A stretch of DNA of 6,548 bases. It comes from JAQIBY01 sp964527535 (GTDB lineage: Bacteria; Bacteroidota; Bacteroidia; Bacteroidales; ML635J-15). Shown here piece by piece: positions 1 through 6,470 of this stretch; the stretch's first letter is position 1; every line of letters begins with the position of its first letter. Position numbers and translations under genes: made by a program. Location of the stretch: NCBI GenBank assembly GCA_964527535.1, contig CAZGPW010000214.1, positions 1 through 6,548 of the forward strand, given 5' to 3'. The notes beneath the pieces were generated by a model, which saw only the letters and a list, made by a program, of their open reading frames with translations, did not search any database and had not been told where the DNA came from.

Positions 1-4
1 TCAT
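1..4 (-). other. Possible start codon of a next operon gene, cut by the window edge
   Basis: On the minus strand the FrhB-like gene ends in ATGA, where TGA is its stop codon and ATG could start a following gene. The junction between the GT2 and methyltransferase genes at 2035-2038 has exactly the same four bases and there the overlap is real. No coding sequence of the downstream gene lies inside the window, so neither its existence nor its function can be confirmed from here. Confidence 0.3.
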
Positions 5-1329
5 TCTGCCAGGTTTTCACGTTTAATTTTTCGTGTTGATCTTTTCCAGAAATTACGTGCTTTTTCAAAACGTTTCCCAATAAATCCCGGAGGCAATTGT
101 TCTACTGTCCATCTTGCTAATCGTGTTCGCAACACCATAAATAAAAAGCTGATCACCATTTCCATCACATGCCGTTTAATGCCAAATCCTGACAGTGTAT
201 AGCCGTAATCGGGAATTTGTTTGCCGCATAATTTTCGGAATTTAATGCGAATAAAACTCCCCCGCTTTTTAAAATCATAGCCATGGCTGTGCATTTTGAT
301 GGCTTCTTCTTCACTGAGCGGATCGACAGATAGTGTGCCGGATTTTACCATATCCTCAATGATTTGTAGGCCGTTTTTGCTCCGGGCGATGATCATGGAA
401 AAGCCTTTGCCACGCTCTTCATACACAGGAGCCCATGCATCTCCGCCACTGATATCCGTAAATTCATTGGTGAAATCCGTACAATACAGCGAATTTTTTA
501 GCACATGAAAAGGAATCAGGTAATTGGCATGGAACTTTTTGAGTTCAAGTACATTTCCTGATTGCATTTCCACACGCATGCTGCCCGGCCATTCCCCGTA
601 TCTGAAATACAGTTTTTTGATTTTTGAATGGTCTTTTTCTCCGTGTGAACGCAAAAAACTTTTAACCGATGAAAAATACAATGTGTTGCCATAAAACGGG
701 CCAAAAATGTACTTGATGTTTCTGACAACAGGATCGTTCATTTTTTGCAATTTTCGGATTGATTGCACTTGTGGAGGTATGCCAACAAAGGCAAGTTTCC
801 CGTTGAAGGTTTCAATCTGAGGTAAAATTTCATTGACCGAGCTGATGATGTATTTGCTCTGAGCGGCCTCCATGATGCCGGCTTTGGTGGTAGCAATAAA
901 AGGTTCTGTCAACCAGGGCTTTTTCTTTGACATGCGGAGGGTAACCACCCCATCAATCTGTTTATTACCCAGCAAATGGATCAAAACGGCTGATAAAAGG
1001 CCGCCACTGGCTGAATTTCTTCTGACTTCCTCATCGGTGGCATAACCAATGTACATTTTTTCATACGGCCCGGTGTATTCATGAAAATGCGACGGATTCG
1101 CATAAAAATGGTTCCGGTACGCAGGAAAATCAAAATCTTTACCCGGACAAGTTGCCCATAACCGGTCAGCGAGGTTGTCGTCAATATCTCCGGTGATTTT
1201 GGGCAGGTATTTTTTTTCTTTATTGTCAAAAACCACCTTGCCACCTGACAATCCCACGCAGGTTCCACAGCGGCTGCAAAGTTCAGACCGCATTACTTTT
1301 GATAATTTATCAATGCTTTTCACAGACAT
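1..1329 (-). CDS. FrhB/FdhB-family (coenzyme F420 hydrogenase/dehydrogenase beta subunit-like) protein with a reduced cysteine set
   Basis: This 442-residue protein belongs to the FrhB/FdhB family, whose members bind iron-sulfur clusters and flavin. In bacteria that lack F420, such proteins often sit in polysaccharide gene clusters, where their reaction is mostly unknown. Visible family marks are an N-terminal CSRCGTC (residues 18-24) with a later CPG (C61), enough for one 4Fe-4S cluster; RRNSASGG (103-110), matching the family R..S.SGG motif; QSKY (157-160); GIPPQ (183-187), where relatives usually have G-T-P-C-Q; and a DISGGDAW segment (292-299). The other expected cysteines are mostly absent: P186, G210/P211 and S280 stand where Cys is common, and only C283 remains. 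The C-terminal 60 residues are basic with a short hydrophobic stretch. The start at 1329 overlaps the methyltransferase gene by 20 bp; M13 is an alternative start that keeps all motifs. The family call is firm; the reaction is unknown. Confidence 0.85.
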   Translation of the reverse strand: MSVKSIDKLSKVMRSELCSRCGTCVGLSGGKVVFDNKEKKYLPKITGDIDDNLADRLWATCPGKDFDFPAYRNHFYANPSHFHEYTGPYEKMYIGYATDEEVRRNSASGGLLSAVLIHLLGNKQIDGVVTLRMSKKKPWLTEPFIATTKAGIMEAAQSKYIISSVNEILPQIETFNGKLAFVGIPPQVQSIRKLQKMNDPVVRNIKYIFGPFYGNTLYFSSVKSFLRSHGEKDHSKIKKLYFRYGEWPGSMRVEMQSGNVLELKKFHANYLIPFHVLKNSLYCTDFTNEFTDISGGDAWAPVYEERGKGFSMIIARSKNGLQIIEDMVKSGTLSVDPLSEEEAIKMHSHGYDFKKRGSFIRIKFRKLCGKQIPDYGYTLSGFGIKRHVMEMVISFLFMVLRTRLARWTVEQLPPGFIGKRFEKARNFWKRSTRKIKRENLAE

Positions 1330-2038
1330 AAAATTGGCGTATTCCTAATTCCGAAATCCATGTTCCCTGGCACTTGTTGATGATTTTCTCACCCCATTTT
1401 TTCAGAAACGGAGGCCCGACAGGGATTAATACAGCCCCTTTGTGGATCAGCAGTTTCCATCCTGACAATGCAAACATTTTTTTTACGCGTTTTGATGGTG
1501 GAAAACGGTGGGGCCCTTCACCGTGACCACCAAATAAGGCGGTATAAATCTGGTAAGGTATTTCACTTGTGGCCGGGGGGCAACTCAGTACCATTCGGGC
1601 ATACGGTGTGCTGACGCGATGCAGTTCTTTTAAAAATTGCACCGGTTCTTTCACATGTTCCAGGGTTTCTAGCGATAATACACGGTCGAATGTGTCGTTT
1701 TCAAACGGCAGATCAGAATAAGTCTCGATTTTCACCTGTTTGACATAGGGCCTGACTTTGTTTGCTTCCGCCATCAGTCCACCGGAAATCTCCGTGTTTA
1801 TCACTTCCACGTTTTTATTTTCTTTCAGGATGTAATCATTGGCTTCGCAATCGCGGCTGGTAATGTTGATCACTTTCATACCATCAGCCAGGCTGAGGTG
1901 TTTTACACTTTCTTTGAAACGCTGGTCGTGGGCATCTTTCACCCTGTTGTTTTCTTCTATGTAAACAGAAGCCACATCATCCCAGTGCTTCTCTACATCT
2001 TTATCCGACCATTTGTTGACAAATTTATTGTTGCTCAT
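1310..2038 (-). CDS. Class I SAM-dependent methyltransferase (Methyltransf_11-like)
   Basis: This 242-residue cytoplasmic protein has the layout of a class I Rossmann-fold methyltransferase. The clearest part is LPFENDTFDRVLSLETLEHV (110-129), the usual post-motif-II segment of ubiquinone/menaquinone-type and sugar methyltransferases, with the EHV signature at 127-129. The first strand and SAM loop lie at 56-67 (VINITSRDCEAN), and an acidic residue at the end of the second strand is probably E83. The SAM loop lacks the glycines of the common D.GCG.G form. A distinctive block GHGEGPHRFPPS (171-182) and a C-terminal GIRQFYVC (about 232-239) follow the core and probably shape the acceptor site. 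The ATG at 2038 overlaps the stop of the GT2 gene by 4 bp (ATGA), indicating translational coupling. With a glycosyltransferase upstream and an FrhB-like gene downstream, the substrate is probably a sugar or glycolipid intermediate, which is inference. Confidence 0.85.
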   Translation of the reverse strand: MSNNKFVNKWSDKDVEKHWDDVASVYIEENNRVKDAHDQRFKESVKHLSLADGMKVINITSRDCEANDYILKENKNVEVINTEISGGLMAEANKVRPYVKQVKIETYSDLPFENDTFDRVLSLETLEHVKEPVQFLKELHRVSTPYARMVLSCPPATSEIPYQIYTALFGGHGEGPHRFPPSKRVKKMFALSGWKLLIHKGAVLIPVGPPFLKKWGEKIINKCQGTWISELGIRQFYVCEKH

Positions 2039-2901
2039 TTTACCGGTCTTCTGTTTAGTATGGCTATCTGGTCAGCAACCAGGCCAATGAAAAACAAAAA
2101 CATCCCCATGATGGATATCAATATGGCACTGTTTGGAAACTTTCCGGCGATAAAAAACCCTGTGATCCCCCATACGATCCCAATAATAAAGGTGATGATG
2201 CTGGTGGGGAAAAAGATTTTCAGGGGATTGAATAGCATGATGATCCTGAACAACAACAATATGGTTTTAGACCCGTCTTTGGCAAATTTTACATTGCTTT
2301 TTCTGCCCACACGTTCATCTACATGTATGGGAAAAGTGCCGATGGTATATCCGTCTTTGAGGAAAGCCATGGTTGAGGTGGTAGAAAAAGAGAAGCCATT
2401 GGGCATCATGTGCAACATGCTTAAAATGATTTCCCTGTCAAATCCCCTGAATCCGGAATTATAATCTGGGAGTTCTTGCTCTACAAGGAATTCGCCGATT
2501 TTTTTGATGAGTTTTTTCCCTTTATGCCTGCGTTTTTCCTGGTGAGAACCACTTTCCCTTTCACCAATTACCATATCGTGATCATTCAACATGGATATTA
2601 ATTTTTCGAGGTATTTGGGGTCGTGCTGCCCATCGCTGTCAAGAATAACCACTTTTTTACCTGTTGCTCTACGGATACCGGTTTTTAAGGCAGCTCCATA
2701 GCCTTTGTTTACGTTATGGTTTACCAGCTTTACCGGGTATTTTTTGATGATTCCCGCAGTGTGGTCATCCGATCCGTCATTGACATAAATGATCTCGTAC
2801 TTTTCATGCAAACCCATTGCTACAAAATTATCCAGCGAATGTGATATGGCATTTTCTTCGTTGAAGGCAGGAACAACTATGGATATGTCTTTTTTTGCCA
2901 T
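2035..2901 (-). CDS. GT2 glycosyltransferase, polyprenyl-phosphate sugar synthase type (DPM1/GtrB-like), with two C-terminal membrane helices
   Basis: This 288-residue enzyme has a GT-A fold catalytic domain: IVVPAFNEE (8-16), VNDGSDD (40-46), NKGYGAALKTG (65-75), the metal-binding DSDGQHDP (88-95, Asp-x-Asp at D88/D90) and NSGFRGF (148-154), followed by a basic RVGRKSN stretch (197-203). Two hydrophobic segments at about 229-253 and 257-280 end in GLVADQIAILNRR, as in membrane-anchored dolichyl- or undecaprenyl-phosphate glycosyltransferases. Such enzymes move a sugar from a nucleotide-sugar to a polyprenyl phosphate at the cytoplasmic face of the inner membrane. The sugar cannot be told from sequence. 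The gene leads a leftward operon. The reading frame upstream of ATG 2901 reaches an in-frame stop without another ATG, which fixes the start as the first ATG. A TAnnTTTG-type promoter lies about 90 bp upstream. The length is a little below that of ArnC or GtrB (over 300 residues) but complete. Confidence 0.92.
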   Translation of the reverse strand: MAKKDISIVVPAFNEENAISHSLDNFVAMGLHEKYEIIYVNDGSDDHTAGIIKKYPVKLVNHNVNKGYGAALKTGIRRATGKKVVILDSDGQHDPKYLEKLISMLNDHDMVIGERESGSHQEKRRHKGKKLIKKIGEFLVEQELPDYNSGFRGFDREIILSMLHMMPNGFSFSTTSTMAFLKDGYTIGTFPIHVDERVGRKSNVKFAKDGSKTILLLFRIIMLFNPLKIFFPTSIITFIIGIVWGITGFFIAGKFPNSAILISIMGMFLFFIGLVADQIAILNRRPVK

Positions 2902-2989
2902 ACTTTGTTTTTCATTGGTTGTTTTTCATCCCAAATTCCAAAACAAAAGGAGGAACAAAAGGAATAAAAAAACCTTTTTTATTTGTACT

Positions 2990-3021
2990 CAAAAGTAAGA
3001 AAACTTTCGAAATAAACCCAA
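2990..3021 (-). promoter_or_regulatory. Putative Bacteroidota-type promoter of the leftward operon
   Basis: The minus strand reads TACTTTTG at 2997-2990, a full match to the Bacteroidota -7 consensus TAnnTTTG. A TTG at 3021-3019 lies 21 bp upstream, within the usual distance for the -33 TTTG element, though it matches only three of its four bases. Transcription would begin near 2983, giving a leader of about 80 nt before the GT2 start codon. No clear Shine-Dalgarno sequence stands before that ATG. The assignment rests on motif match and position only. Confidence 0.5.
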
Positions 3022-3125
3022 TCAAGTGGCTTTCTAAATCAACCGGATGACAAAAACAGAAGTAGTTAGAATCAAGAAATGTAACAATGAAGAAACCACA
3101 TCATTAAAAGAATACCTGTTTTTAT

Positions 3126-3133
3126 TATATTTG
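3126..3133 (+). promoter_or_regulatory. Putative Bacteroidota-type -7 element for the GT-C gene pair
   Basis: TATATTTG fits TAnnTTTG exactly. The region about 20 bp upstream (3102-3106, CATTA) is only a weak -33 element. Transcription would begin near 3140, giving a leader of roughly 24 nt before ATG 3164. If this is the promoter, the upstream ATG at 3047 is not even transcribed from it, which agrees with the start chosen from the paralog alignment. Confidence 0.5.
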
Positions 3134-3163
3134 CCATCAATTACTAAACAATATTATTTAATA

Positions 3164-5341
3164 ATGGGATCCGGCACACAAAAAATACTTAAGACAGGAA
3201 CAGTTTTTTTTCTTGTTGTCATTGCTGGAGTACTGTTTTTTTATCGTTTTCATAAAACTTCATTTGATCCGCCGCAGGGATTGCATCAGTGGAGGCAGTG
3301 TGTTGGTGCGGCTTACGCGATGAATTATTACAATTATGATTTGGACATTACAGAAGCACGCATGTACAATGTTTTGGGCCAGGATGAAACAACGGATGTA
3401 TCGTTTACCGAATTGCCGTTGCTTTATTATTCCGTAGCCGTATTGTATAAAATTATGGGCCCCGATGATTCAATCTTCAGAATATTAAATGCGTTGATAT
3501 TTCTTACCGGGTTGTTTTTGTTGTTTAAGACACTCAGATTCTACCTGAAAGATCAATTCTGGAGCCTGATTATAGTGGTAGCGTTATTTACGTCCCCAAC
3601 GCTGGTTTACTATACCAACAGTTTTTTGCCCAACACCACAGCCTTTGGTTTTGTTTTCATGGCTTTGTATTTTTTACACTTGCACCTGGTAAAAGATAAA
3701 AATTCCCATCTTTACCTTGCTTCGTTTTTTTTCCTGCTTGCAGCCACCACAAAAGTCACTTCCATCGTTTCATTGCTCGGGCTTGTTGGTGCATTTGTAC
3801 TCATGCAATTGTTTGACAAGGGTTTCAGGGAAAAATACAATTATAAAAAATACATTATTCCTGCCATTATTCCATTTGCCGGGGTGTTGATCTGGTACAC
3901 TTTTGCACAATGGTTCAATACTAAATATGGCGCCACCATTTCGCCACTTGAACTCAGGGCTATCTGGAAACTGCCTCCGGATACCATAGCTGAAATATGG
4001 CGGAAAATACGTGAAATTTGGCTTAACTCATATTTTCACGTTTCGTTACTGTATATTGCCCTTGGCAGTTTAATAGCATCCATTGTCTTTTTTAAAAAGA
4101 CCAACCGCTTTTTTTCGCTGGTGTTTTTTCTATCGGTAATTGCAGGGACAGCCTTTTTCTTTTTCTTTTTCAGGTCATTGTATAACCATGACTATTACCT
4201 GATCAATGTGTTTATTGTTGTGTTGTTTGCGTTGATCAATTTGTTTTACCTGATCAAAAATCACCTGCCCCGTGTTTATAAATCAATCATTTTTAAAATG
4301 GCATTTGCACTTCTGGTTGTTTATTATGCTTATGAATGTCGCCAGATGATTCATGATAAACATGAAGGATATTTTAATGTTACACACAAAAAGCGATATT
4401 CGGGCTTTGTTGATATGGAACCGTATAACCGGAAGCTTGGGATAAAACCCCGTGACCTGGTTATCAGTATTCCCGATCCCAGCATTAACATCAGCCTGTA
4501 TTTTATGGATCAGCCGGGATGGACTGAGTTCAGGTTACCAAAATACAGAAATTTATCTCGCTATAAAGGCGCAGATGGCATAAATTATTTCACTACTAAG
4601 GGAGCAAAATATTTGTTCATTTCAGATCCCAATATTCTCAATGATGAACAATACGATTATCTTATTCCGTACATGAAAAATAAAATTGGCCAGTACAAAA
4701 ATGTGGCTGTCTTTGATCTCACCAATCTGAATTCTAAAACTCCCTCTGACGTGAGCAACATTAAAGATGATAACCTGACAGGGAAGGCCATGATTTCAAC
4801 AAAAGGGCAGGACAGTTTTCATTTTGAAGGGTTTAAAACAGAATACCCAAAGGCAAGGCTGGATACATCATTGTCTCACCGGAGCAATATGCACGGATAC
4901 AATCGTTTGTGCCGCCTTTCATCAGACTTTTTCAAAAAAGACCAGTGGTATGAACTGAGTTTCTGGTATTACAACCAAGGAATACGCACAGACGTAAACA
5001 TGATAATCAATCAGATAGATAAAGACGAAAAACAGAACTGGACAGATTATTTTAGCATGAAAAAAGGAAGTGAAAAAAAAGACGAATGGACATTAATTTC
5101 ACACTACTTTACTTGTAAAAAAGATGCTAAAAAGCTTAATTTTACACTTCATTATAAACAGAAAACGAACAAAAAAATCTATTACACTGATTTTCTGATC
5201 AGGCAGTCAGATGCGGATGTGTATTACAGAGTAAACGACAGCATTATATTTGTAAACAACCGACATCAATATTTTCATGATGAAGAAGCCTTTTTTGCAG
5301 ATAAAGACAATAAAAACGAACGTATAGAAAATATTAATTAA
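3164..5341 (+). CDS. Large GT-C-like membrane glycosyltransferase (GT39/ArnT/PMT-like) with a C-terminal soluble region
   Basis: From ATG 3164 this encodes 725 residues. Helix 1 (13-28) is followed by an outside loop with FDPPQGLHQWRQC (34-46), similar to the HQWRQ loop of many bacterial GT39-like proteins; D35 is a candidate catalytic acid. About nine more hydrophobic segments follow, including 103-122, 132-150, 197-216, 230-248, 293-310, 316-336, 344-364 (beginning HDYYLIN) and 374-390. GT-C enzymes transfer sugars from polyprenyl-phosphate donors on the outer side of the inner membrane. Residues about 398-725 look soluble and periplasmic; about 545-680 is rich in aromatics with FHFEGF, YELSFWYYN and YYTDFLIR, suggesting a beta-sandwich, possibly carbohydrate-binding, domain. 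An in-frame ATG at 3047 would add 39 residues, but the downstream paralog aligns from residue 1 to the 3164 start without a gap and a promoter motif lies between the two ATGs. Donor and acceptor are unknown. Confidence 0.85.
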   Translation: MGSGTQKILKTGTVFFLVVIAGVLFFYRFHKTSFDPPQGLHQWRQCVGAAYAMNYYNYDLDITEARMYNVLGQDETTDVSFTELPLLYYSVAVLYKIMGPDDSIFRILNALIFLTGLFLLFKTLRFYLKDQFWSLIIVVALFTSPTLVYYTNSFLPNTTAFGFVFMALYFLHLHLVKDKNSHLYLASFFFLLAATTKVTSIVSLLGLVGAFVLMQLFDKGFREKYNYKKYIIPAIIPFAGVLIWYTFAQWFNTKYGATISPLELRAIWKLPPDTIAEIWRKIREIWLNSYFHVSLLYIALGSLIASIVFFKKTNRFFSLVFFLSVIAGTAFFFFFFRSLYNHDYYLINVFIVVLFALINLFYLIKNHLPRVYKSIIFKMAFALLVVYYAYECRQMIHDKHEGYFNVTHKKRYSGFVDMEPYNRKLGIKPRDLVISIPDPSINISLYFMDQPGWTEFRLPKYRNLSRYKGADGINYFTTKGAKYLFISDPNILNDEQYDYLIPYMKNKIGQYKNVAVFDLTNLNSKTPSDVSNIKDDNLTGKAMISTKGQDSFHFEGFKTEYPKARLDTSLSHRSNMHGYNRLCRLSSDFFKKDQWYELSFWYYNQGIRTDVNMIINQIDKDEKQNWTDYFSMKKGSEKKDEWTLISHYFTCKKDAKKLNFTLHYKQKTNKKIYYTDFLIRQSDADVYYRVNDSIIFVNNRHQYFHDEEAFFADKDNKNERIENIN
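4154..4171 (+). repeat. Three-copy TTTTTC hexamer inside the GT-C gene
   Basis: Three perfect copies of TTTTTC encode six phenylalanines (residues 331-336) at the end of a membrane helix. Because the unit is six bases, gain or loss of a copy would add or remove two Phe without shifting frame. The paralog at the same place reads FFFLFF and lacks the perfect repeat. It may simply reflect a Phe-rich helix. Confidence 0.6.
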
Positions 5342-5357
5342 CAAAAGAGAAAGAGCA

Positions 5358-6470
5358 ATGAAATTCAACACAAAAAGAATATTGAAATCCGGGACGCTGG
5401 TTTTTAGCATTATTATTATTGCCTTGTTGTTTTTTTACCGGTATCACAAAACATCATTTGATCCTCCCCAGGGCTTACATCAATGGAGACAATGTGTAGG
5501 AGCTGCATATGCTATGAACTATTATAATTACGATCTGGATATTAAAGATGCCCGTATTTATAACCACCTTTCGAAAAAACACACAACCGATATCACTTAT
5601 GTTGAATTGCCCGTATTATACTATTCAGTAGCGATACTGTACAAGATATTTGGCCCGGATGATTCCATTTTTAGAATTTTTAATGCATTTATATTTTTAA
5701 TCGGATTGTATCTGTTGTTTAAGACTTTGCGTTATTATTTAAAAGACATATTCTGGAGTGTTATTGTGGTTTTATTAATATTCACATCACCCACTCTTGT
5801 GTTTTACACCAATAGCTTTTTGCCGGACACTACTGCTTTCGCTTTTGTGTTTATTGCCTTGTTTTTTTTATATAGATACTTGATTAAAAAAAGGTTATCC
5901 CTGCTTTATTTATCTTCTTTCTTTTATTTGCTTGCCGGGACCACCAAAGTAACCTCTCTTCTTAGCCTGATAGCCATTTTAGGTGCGTTTGTTTTTATGC
6001 AATCATTCGATAAAAATTTTAGAAAGGAATACGATATACGAAAGTATATTATACCTGCTCTTATTCCGCTTGTTGCAGTTATTGTTTGGTATTATTTTGT
6101 TCATTGGTTTAACGCGAATTATGGAGGCACAATTTCTAAAGTTACAATCCGGCCAATTTGGGAGTGTGATCAGGCAACAATAGAAGCAACATGGGATAGA
6201 ATTGCAAATGTCTGGTTAAACTCCTATTATCACGTTTCATTACAACTAATTGCACTTTTAAGTTTTATAGCCTCTATTGTATTCTTTAAGAAAACAAATC
6301 GGTTTGTTACCATAGTATTTATATTATCTGTTATTGGAGGAGCTATATTTTTCTTTTTATTTTTTGGGTCTTTAGTACGTTGCGATTATTATCTTATCAA
6401 TGTTTTTATTGTTATGGTAATTGCTCTTTTCAATTTGTTTTATTTACTAAAGGGGACTTCTAAAATTTAA
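5358..6470 (+). CDS. Short GT-C-like membrane protein, tandem paralog of the preceding gene, lacking its C-terminal region
   Basis: This 370-residue protein aligns with the preceding one from residue 1 to 365 with no gap; by hand count about 242 of 365 residues are identical. The HQWRQC loop is fully kept (residues 30-62 identical), as are ELP (83-85), TTKVTS (195-200) and DYYLINVFIV (343-352). It then ends in GTSKI where the first copy continues with another helix and about 330 soluble residues. Noted differences are D157 for N157, and R341/C342 for N341/H342 just before DYY. The start follows the previous stop by 16 bp after a purine-rich AGAGAAAGAG, so the pair is probably co-transcribed. 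The following 78 bp, AT-rich to the window edge, show no recognisable continuation of the missing domain in any frame. It may be a natural short form, a partner of the long copy, or a decayed duplicate; an intact, conserved frame favours a functional protein. Confidence 0.75.
   Translation: MKFNTKRILKSGTLVFSIIIIALLFFYRYHKTSFDPPQGLHQWRQCVGAAYAMNYYNYDLDIKDARIYNHLSKKHTTDITYVELPVLYYSVAILYKIFGPDDSIFRIFNAFIFLIGLYLLFKTLRYYLKDIFWSVIVVLLIFTSPTLVFYTNSFLPDTTAFAFVFIALFFLYRYLIKKRLSLLYLSSFFYLLAGTTKVTSLLSLIAILGAFVFMQSFDKNFRKEYDIRKYIIPALIPLVAVIVWYYFVHWFNANYGGTISKVTIRPIWECDQATIEATWDRIANVWLNSYYHVSLQLIALLSFIASIVFFKKTNRFVTIVFILSVIGGAIFFFLFFGSLVRCDYYLINVFIVMVIALFNLFYLLKGTSKI

Noticed and set aside
296..1268. Short open frames on both strands inside the FrhB-like gene (296-508 plus, 516-728 minus, 981-1268 minus)
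   Set aside because: All are out-of-frame shadows of the FrhB-like gene, without motifs or independent start signals.
1898..2464. A 188-codon open frame on the plus strand
   Set aside because: It lies antisense to the methyltransferase and GT2 genes, both of which have clear family motifs in their own frames. Its hydrophobic look comes from the complement of the GT2 membrane helices and has no recognisable motif.
2948..2953. GGAGGA on the plus strand, resembling a Shine-Dalgarno site
   Set aside because: No plus-strand start codon follows at a useful distance, and the genes here do not appear to rely on such sites.
2966..2980. A-tract and T-tract around CC in the intergenic region, considered as a terminator hairpin
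   Set aside because: The stem would be A-T only with a two-base loop, and no gene ends here because the flanking genes diverge.
2789..2998. A 69-codon plus-strand frame running out of the GT2 antisense strand into the intergenic region
   Set aside because: It overlaps the GT2 start, ends in low-complexity Lys/Arg/Phe codons, and covers the proposed leftward promoter.
5207..5410. A 67-codon minus-strand frame across the junction of the two GT-C genes
   Set aside because: It is antisense to both genes, and AT-rich codons explain its hydrophobic residues. No promoter or motif supports it.
5983..6183. A 66-codon plus-strand frame inside the short GT-C gene
   Set aside because: It is an alternate frame of the paralog-conserved coding region.
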